From assembly GCA_016281295.1 (NCBI GenBank), contig JAEEII010000228.1, positions 1-7,967 of the forward strand: 7,967 bases of DNA, read 5' to 3'. Below, piece by piece: positions 4,461-7,967 of the stretch; positions within the stretch are counted from its first letter, which is position 1, and every line of letters starts with the position of its first letter. The position numbers were made by a program, and so were the translations under genes. Under the pieces are notes generated by a model that made no database searches, had not been told where the DNA came from, and worked only from the letters and a program-made list of their open reading frames with translations. This DNA is from Bacteroidales bacterium. Its GTDB lineage: Bacteria > Bacteroidota > Bacteroidia > Bacteroidales > F082.

Positions 4461-5645
4461 TCACATCTCGATTTTTGGCAGACTGTCAAGAGCCTTCTTT
4501 TTCAGTTCGTCAACGGCGCGGGTATAAACTTGCACGTATTTGAGACTGCTGTGGCCCAGAAGATCGGCAACAACCTTGATATTGGCACCATTGGAAAGTA
4601 ACTGGGTACCGAAACTATGCCGGCCACAGTGCCAGGTAATATGTTTGGTAATGCCAGCGGCCTTCGTCCACTGCTTCAGGAAGTGATTGCAGTTATCACC
4701 GCCATTGTTTGGGGGTAGTTTGAATATTCGAGTCTCTGGTGTGGCTTCTTTGGGCATTTCGCCTATAATCGCCATCAGGGTATCATTCAGTGGCATCACT
4801 ACACCGCTTTTGTGGCTGTGACCTACAGTTTTCTTCTGTCTAAAGGAAACGATGCGGTTGGCATAATCGACATCACCATATGTCAATGCTTCGACATCGC
4901 AGAACCTGATGCCTGAGAAACAGGTCATGGCGAAAGCCCTGCGAATGTCCGGGTACTTCCACGTATATGGCGTAGAAAAGAGCTGCTGCAGTTCCTCTGC
5001 ACTGAGGATGTCTTTTACAAGCATATCCTCCTTGTTGTCAAGCACAATGCCTTTACAGGGATTTTCGCTGAAAAGTCCGTCCTCTACACCGGCGAGGATG
5101 ACTTTCTTGAAGCGACGGTGAACGGATGAGATGCCTGTACCGCGATGATGTTCTGAAATGTAATCAGCAAACTCTTCCATCATTTTCTTGTTAATGTAGC
5201 GTGGTTCTATCCTGATGCTGAAATGCGGGTATTTCTCTGTGAGGAACTTCTTGAAGTCATTCAGCCCCATTTCTATAACGCGGACATCTTTCTTCGTGTA
5301 TTTCTTGATGTAGGTCTGATAATAGTCCAGGAAGTTCACAGATCGCGACTTCTTCAGGCGATAGCCCTCCTTGTTCTGTAGGAACTCCTGTTCACGCTCG
5401 AAGCGAATCTTTCGAGCCAGTTCGATGGTTTCTTTGTTCTTTTGGCGCTGGGCCTGAGTCCTTGGGTTAGCCATCAGACGCAGAGAAAGCCCTTCCTTTC
5501 TACGAATACATGAACCATTTTCCTCCTTATAGCCCACCTTGTATTCGAGGTAAAGGCTATATTCAGAGCCGTCCTTTACAGGTGCTTTGAGCAGGCGAGG
5601 ATTCCCAGGCTCGATCAAAAGTGCATTTTTTCCTTTTTCTGCCAT
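4461..5645 (-). CDS. Tyrosine recombinase / integrase
   Basis: A site-specific recombinase that cuts and joins attachment sites through a tyrosine-DNA link. From the preferred ATG at 5645 it has 394 aa. Catalytic residues are all visible: FSGIR (Arg247), the beta-hairpin lysine in RQKKT (Lys272), HCGR (His339, Arg342), LGHSS (His365) and the nucleophile in VYTRA (Tyr374). The N-terminal 95 residues resemble the arm-type DNA-binding domain of Bacteroidota integrases, followed by a SAM-like core-binding domain (about 100-205). The frame stays open to an upstream ATG at 5696, but a TACCTTTG promoter box lies between the two starts, so the longer form would not be transcribed from it. The gene sits beside the 3' end of tRNA-Arg, the usual position in tRNA-targeted elements. 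It should mobilise the region to its left. Confidence 0.93.
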   Translation of the reverse strand: MAEKGKNALLIEPGNPRLLKAPVKDGSEYSLYLEYKVGYKEENGSCIRRKEGLSLRLMANPRTQAQRQKNKETIELARKIRFEREQEFLQNKEGYRLKKSRSVNFLDYYQTYIKKYTKKDVRVIEMGLNDFKKFLTEKYPHFSIRIEPRYINKKMMEEFADYISEHHRGTGISSVHRRFKKVILAGVEDGLFSENPCKGIVLDNKEDMLVKDILSAEELQQLFSTPYTWKYPDIRRAFAMTCFSGIRFCDVEALTYGDVDYANRIVSFRQKKTVGHSHKSGVVMPLNDTLMAIIGEMPKEATPETRIFKLPPNNGGDNCNHFLKQWTKAAGITKHITWHCGRHSFGTQLLSNGANIKVVADLLGHSSLKYVQVYTRAVDELKKKALDSLPKIEM

Positions 5646-5673
5646 CTCGTTTTCTTTTGGTTTCACCTGTCTG

Positions 5674-5681
5674 CAAAGGTA
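5674..5681 (-). promoter_or_regulatory. Integrase promoter -7 box TACCTTTG
   Basis: The minus strand reads TACCTTTG followed by CAGAC, a perfect TAnnTTTG box 28 nt before the ATG at 5645. The predicted transcription start falls downstream of the alternative ATG at 5696, which decides in favour of the shorter integrase. The -33 element is not obvious. Confidence 0.55.
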
Positions 5682-5762
5682 ATAAAAAGAATTCAATTAA
5701 GGTGTAGAAAAAGTGTAGTTTTTAACCAAAATTGGGAAAATAGGGGTGTTTTAGGAAAACAA

Positions 5763-5801
5763 AAGAAAATCAGACGATTGATATAACCGCCTGATTTTCT
5801 T
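5763..5801. terminator. Bidirectional-looking rho-independent terminator
   Basis: AAGAAAATCAG (5763-5773) and CTGATTTTCTT (5791-5801) form an 11-bp perfect stem with a further CG/CG pair inside the loop. On the minus strand it is followed by T-rich sequence (TTGTTTTC), so it most likely ends the tRNA-Arg transcript before the integrase promoter. On the plus strand the tract TTGCTTTTA follows. Confidence 0.65.
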
Positions 5802-5852
5802 GCTTTTACCTCCCGACTTTGCTTTTGTTTTCTGCTGTTTTCAGCCTTTAGG

Positions 5853-5924
5853 TACCCCGACCGAGAATCGAACTCGGAACTAAGCTTTAGGAGAGCCTTG
5901 TTATATCCATTTAACTATCAGGGC
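5853..5924 (-). tRNA. tRNA-Arg (anticodon CCT)
   Basis: A 72-nt cloverleaf reads cleanly on the minus strand: acceptor GCCCTGA with TCGGGGT (G-T wobbles allowed), D stem GTTA/TAAC, anticodon stem AGGCT/AGCTT around loop CTCCTAA with anticodon CCT (arginine, AGG codon), and T arm CCGAG-TTCGATT-CTCGG. The discriminator base is A. The CCA end is not encoded; ACC then T follows. The integrase lies on the 3' side, so the 3' half of this gene probably doubles as the attachment site of the element to the left. The gene itself is intact, as expected when integration restores the tRNA end. Confidence 0.93.
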
Positions 5925-5971
5925 AAACGCTTGCGGGTGCAAAGTTAGTCTAAAAAAAGGAAAACGCCAAA

Positions 5972-6976
5972 TTATTTAGCAGCTTTTTGCTTATTGGCGA
6001 TGACCGAAAGCACGATGGAGAGCAGCAGGACGCCGAAGATGAAGGCCAGCGACCACGATGTGGGCACTTCGATGTGGGGCATATTCAAGTCAAGACCTAC
6101 GAGACGACCAGCAGCGTTGACATACTCGTCCATAGTCAGCAACATCTTGATGCCGACGAAACTGAGGATGATGCCGAGCCCGTACTTCAGGTAGCCGAAG
6201 TATTTGGCGATGGCGGCCAGTGCGAAGTAGAGGGCACGAAGGCCGAGGATGGCGAAAATGTTGGACGTGAGCACGATGAACGGGTCGCGGCTAACGCTGA
6301 AGACGGCAGGTATGGAGTCGACGGCAAAGGCCACGTCGGTGGTCTCGATGACAATCAGGGCTATGAACAGCGGGGTGGCCAGGCGGCGCCCGTTTTCGGT
6401 GATGAAGAACCGCCCGCCGTGCATCTTGTCGCTGACGGGGAAGAATCGCTTAAAGATCCGGACGAAGATGTTCTTCGATGGGTCTACCTGCAGGTCCTCG
6501 TCGTGGCTGAACATCTTGATGCCCGTATAAATGAGGAAGAGGCCAAATAGTCCTAATATCCACTCAAAACGCTCGACCATAGCCGCACCGGCGAAGATAA
6601 AGATGCTGCGCAGAACCAATGCGCCGAAGATGCCCCAGAAAAGCACCTCGTGCTGGTATTTCCGCTCGACGCCAAAGAACGAGAAGAGCATCAGGAACAC
6701 GAAGAGGTTGTCCATCGACAGCGACTTCTCTATAAGGTAGCCAGCCAGAAACTCCGTCGCCATCTCGCGGGAGGCATGAGGGTAGAACAAATAAATGCCG
6801 GCACAAAACACCAGCGAGACGGCTATCCAGACGACGGTCATGCGCAGGGCCTCGCCGATGCCCACCTCATGCTGCCCTTTCCGGCCGAACATCTTCAGGT
6901 CGACAATGAGCATGATGAACACCAATATGTAAAAAACGACCCAAGCCCACAGGGGCATACCCATTAGAAGTTCCAT
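5972..6976 (-). CDS. TerC/Alx-family integral membrane protein (probable metal exporter)
   Basis: From the ATG at 6976 it has 334 aa, close to the family length (E. coli Alx is about 320). About nine membrane segments are visible, roughly at residues 10-27, 46-65, 90-101, 111-134, 140-156, 202-221, 234-257, 266-280 and 310-328. Both TerC hallmark motifs are present: EKSLSMDNLFVF with Asp89, and TTDVAFAVDSIPAVF with Asp214 and Asp220; these acidic residues are thought to bind metal. Characterised relatives (Alx, and TerC-type proteins) export manganese or support metalation of secreted proteins; the substrate here is inferred. A GTG at 6991 in the same frame would add five residues. No yybP-ykoY-type riboswitch fits in the short leader. 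This is a chromosomal gene outside the element. Confidence 0.92.
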   Translation of the reverse strand: MELLMGMPLWAWVVFYILVFIMLIVDLKMFGRKGQHEVGIGEALRMTVVWIAVSLVFCAGIYLFYPHASREMATEFLAGYLIEKSLSMDNLFVFLMLFSFFGVERKYQHEVLFWGIFGALVLRSIFIFAGAAMVERFEWILGLFGLFLIYTGIKMFSHDEDLQVDPSKNIFVRIFKRFFPVSDKMHGGRFFITENGRRLATPLFIALIVIETTDVAFAVDSIPAVFSVSRDPFIVLTSNIFAILGLRALYFALAAIAKYFGYLKYGLGIILSFVGIKMLLTMDEYVNAAGRLVGLDLNMPHIEVPTSWSLAFIFGVLLLSIVLSVIANKQKAAK

Positions 6977-7005
6977 TCTCTCAAAATTCACTTACGATTC
7001 GGCTG

Positions 7006-7038
7006 CAAAGGTAACACATTTTTCCGTAAACAGCCAAA
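7006..7038 (-). promoter_or_regulatory. terC promoter, TTTG-N21-TACCTTTG
   Basis: On the minus strand TTTG (7038-7035) and TACCTTTG (7013-7006) are 21 nt apart, close to the Bacteroidota consensus. Transcription would begin near 7000, giving a leader of about 25 nt to the ATG at 6976. The -33 box overlaps the edge of the terminator at 7037-7076. Confidence 0.7.
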
Positions 7039-7076
7039 TAAAAACGCGCCGAATGTGGTTTCGGCGCGTTTTTATT
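7037..7076. terminator. Strong rho-independent terminator, 17-bp stem
   Basis: AATAAAAACGCGCCGAA (7037-7053) pairs perfectly with TTCGGCGCGTTTTTATT (7060-7076) around a 6-nt loop. The flanking A and T runs give a U tract on both strands. On the minus strand it lies 15 nt after the stop codon of the 33-aa gene, which it probably terminates, and it insulates the terC promoter. Confidence 0.85.
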
Positions 7077-7090
7077 GATGCCAGTAGTAG

Positions 7091-7192
7091 TTAATTGTAC
7101 CAAATAGATGTTTCCATCTCGGGTGAATAGTTGTCGATATCCTGGGTATCGAGCTTCACCTCCTCGTCGTTGAATGTTGATTGAGTTGACAT
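7091..7192 (-). CDS. 33-aa acidic small protein (unrecognised)
   Basis: A short gene with unusually complete signals: a TATATTTG promoter box (7238-7231), an AAGGAGA Shine-Dalgarno site 8 nt before the ATG at 7192 (rare in Bacteroidota), 33 codons, and a strong terminator 15 nt after the stop. The peptide starts MSTQSTFNDEEVKLD and ends METSIWYN. It has eight Asp/Glu and one Lys, no hydrophobic segment and no cysteine, so it should be soluble, cytoplasmic and probably unstructured. No family was recognised. It could be a conserved small protein or stress peptide. It is not a leader peptide for terC, because the terminator separates them. Confidence 0.65.
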   Translation of the reverse strand: MSTQSTFNDEEVKLDTQDIDNYSPEMETSIWYN

Positions 7193-7230
7193 AAGCTAAT
7201 TCTCCTTTCTCTATAAGTTAGGTAACACTG

Positions 7231-7238
7231 CAAATATA
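7231..7238 (-). promoter_or_regulatory. Promoter -7 box TATATTTG for the 33-aa gene
   Basis: A perfect TAnnTTTG match on the minus strand, with TTGACA 13 nt upstream (7254-7249), nearer than the usual -33 spacing. It is divergent from the promoter of the SGNH hydrolase about 75 nt away. Confidence 0.55.
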
Positions 7239-7313
7239 GTGATTTTTCTGTCAAGTTGTATGCCTAAGCGCAATATTTAATGCTAATTTAACACTTTTCT
7301 CCCGAAAAAAGTA

Positions 7314-7321
7314 TATCTTTG
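7314..7321 (+). promoter_or_regulatory. Promoter -7 box TATCTTTG for the SGNH hydrolase
   Basis: TATCTTTG followed by CAACC, 28 nt before the ATG at 7350, which puts the transcription start about 20 nt before the start codon. The -33 element is weak (TTTTC near 7295). Confidence 0.6.
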
Positions 7322-7349
7322 CAACCTGTAAGCTAATTTAAGAAACACA

Positions 7350-7967
7350 ATGAGACAAAGATTACTGACTTTAGGCCTTTTGCTGGCCTTTACCGTTGAG
7401 GCACTGCCTCAGACGCTGGTTCACCCATGGCAGGGCAAGCGCGTTGCCTACTTCGGCGACTCCATCACCGACCCGCGCAACAGCGGCTCGAAGAAGAAGT
7501 ACTGGGGATTCCTCCAAGACTGGCTCCAGATTACTCCCTACGTCTATGGTGTCAGCGGTCGGCAATGGAACGATATCCCGCGCCAGACCGACCAGCTGAA
7601 GCAGCAGCACGGCCAGGACGTCGACGCCATCCTCATCTTCTGCGGCACCAACGACTACAACAACGGCGTGCCCATCGGCACGTGGTGGGACGAGTGCTCG
7701 ACCGAGGTGGAGTACGGTCACGGCCAGGTGAAGCAGATAGTGAAGCGCCGCCAGCGCACACCGTCGATGGACCCCACCACCTACAAAGGGCGCATCAACA
7801 TCGCCCTCGACTCGCTGAAGCGCACCTTCCCGACGAAGCAGATCGTACTGCTGACGCCCATCCACCGCAGCGACTTCCACGCCAACGAGAAGAACTGGCA
7901 GTGCGACGAGTCGTACACCAACCAATGCGGCGAGTATCTCGACGCCTACATCGAGGCCGTCAAGGAA
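7350..7967 (+). CDS. Secreted SGNH/GDSL-family hydrolase (3' end beyond window)
   Basis: An ORF open from ATG 7350 to the right edge, 206 residues visible. It starts MRQRLLTLGLLLAFTVEALP, a typical signal peptide, so the product is exported or a periplasmic enzyme. SGNH signatures follow in order: block I FGDSIT with the nucleophile Ser38, block II glycine in GVSGRQW (Gly70), and block III CGTND with Asn101. The C-terminal block V with the catalytic Asp and His should lie beyond the window. Family members hydrolyse ester bonds, in gut Bacteroidota often acetyl groups on polysaccharides or sialic acids, or lipid esters; the substrate cannot be told here. Long open frames on the opposite strand over this gene are GC-rich shadows. 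Codon use is markedly GC-rich, unlike the element to the left of the tRNA. Confidence 0.88.
   Translation, partial: MRQRLLTLGLLLAFTVEALPQTLVHPWQGKRVAYFGDSITDPRNSGSKKKYWGFLQDWLQITPYVYGVSGRQWNDIPRQTDQLKQQHGQDVDAILIFCGTNDYNNGVPIGTWWDECSTEVEYGHGQVKQIVKRRQRTPSMDPTTYKGRINIALDSLKRTFPTKQIVLLTPIHRSDFHANEKNWQCDESYTNQCGEYLDAYIEAVKE

Larger units (their letters stand above)
1..5852. mobile_element. Probable tRNA-Arg-integrated element (left end outside window)
   Basis: The extent is inferred from a complete tyrosine integrase next to the 3' end of a tRNA gene, small unknown genes of phage/conjugative style on the far left, and base composition that is lower and patchier than the GC-rich genes right of the tRNA. 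No second copy of the tRNA 3' end was found in the window, so the left attachment site must lie beyond position 1 or has decayed. The exact right boundary could fall anywhere in the tRNA 3' half. Confidence 0.5.

Noticed and set aside
5987..6967. Several long plus-strand frames opposite the TerC gene
   Set aside because: Shadow frames of a GC-rich coding sequence. The minus strand encodes an intact, clearly recognisable TerC protein over the same bases.
7371..7925. A 184-codon minus-strand frame at the right end
   Set aside because: It is the antisense of the SGNH hydrolase, whose signal peptide and GDSIT and GTND motifs are all on the plus strand.

Overview
The window looks like a Bacteroidales (Prevotella-like) chromosome carrying an inserted mobile region. 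The evidence is several Bacteroidota-type promoter boxes (TAnnTTTG), a general lack of Shine-Dalgarno sites, a Bacteroidota-style tyrosine recombinase, and a GC-rich right flank beside AT-richer, patchy DNA on the left. Positions 5853-5924 (minus strand) are a tRNA-Arg(CCT) gene. A complete integrase lies just beyond its 3' end, which is the usual layout of an integrative element inserted into a tRNA. Everything left of the tRNA is therefore probably accessory, and its far end is outside the window.

Layout. 1-1279: five short, tightly packed minus-strand genes (cysteine-rich partial protein, winged-helix-like protein, 39-aa membrane peptide, two unknowns), with a near-identical leader before two of them. 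1280-1840: mostly non-coding DNA with inverted repeats, one very good plus-strand promoter and at most a 25-codon ORF. 1842-4135: the centre of interest. In order, all on the plus strand: a promoter box, about 190 nt of hairpin-rich RNA ending in an anti-repeat, four 36-nt repeats at 65/65/66-bp spacing separated by unrelated 29-30-nt spacers, a RuvC nuclease of the TnpB/Cas12 superfamily (D273, E381, D477; no zinc-ribbon cysteines), and about 270 nt of strongly structured sequence after its stop codon. 4136-4460: AT-rich low-complexity DNA and an orphan promoter. 4461-5645: integrase. 5763-5801: terminator. 5853-5924: tRNA-Arg. 5972-6976: TerC-family membrane protein. 7091-7192: a previously hidden 33-codon gene with its own promoter, Shine-Dalgarno site and terminator. 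7350 to the right edge: secreted SGNH/GDSL hydrolase, cut by the window.

How it may work. The 1842-4135 block reads as a compact, self-contained RNA-guided nuclease locus: tracrRNA-like RNA, mini CRISPR-like array and a TnpB-sized effector in one probable transcript, with no cas1/cas2/cas4 and no TnpA in the window. It resembles what a TnpB-to-Cas12 (type V) intermediate should look like. This is inference from sequence layout; activity, RNA processing and targets cannot be read from the DNA.
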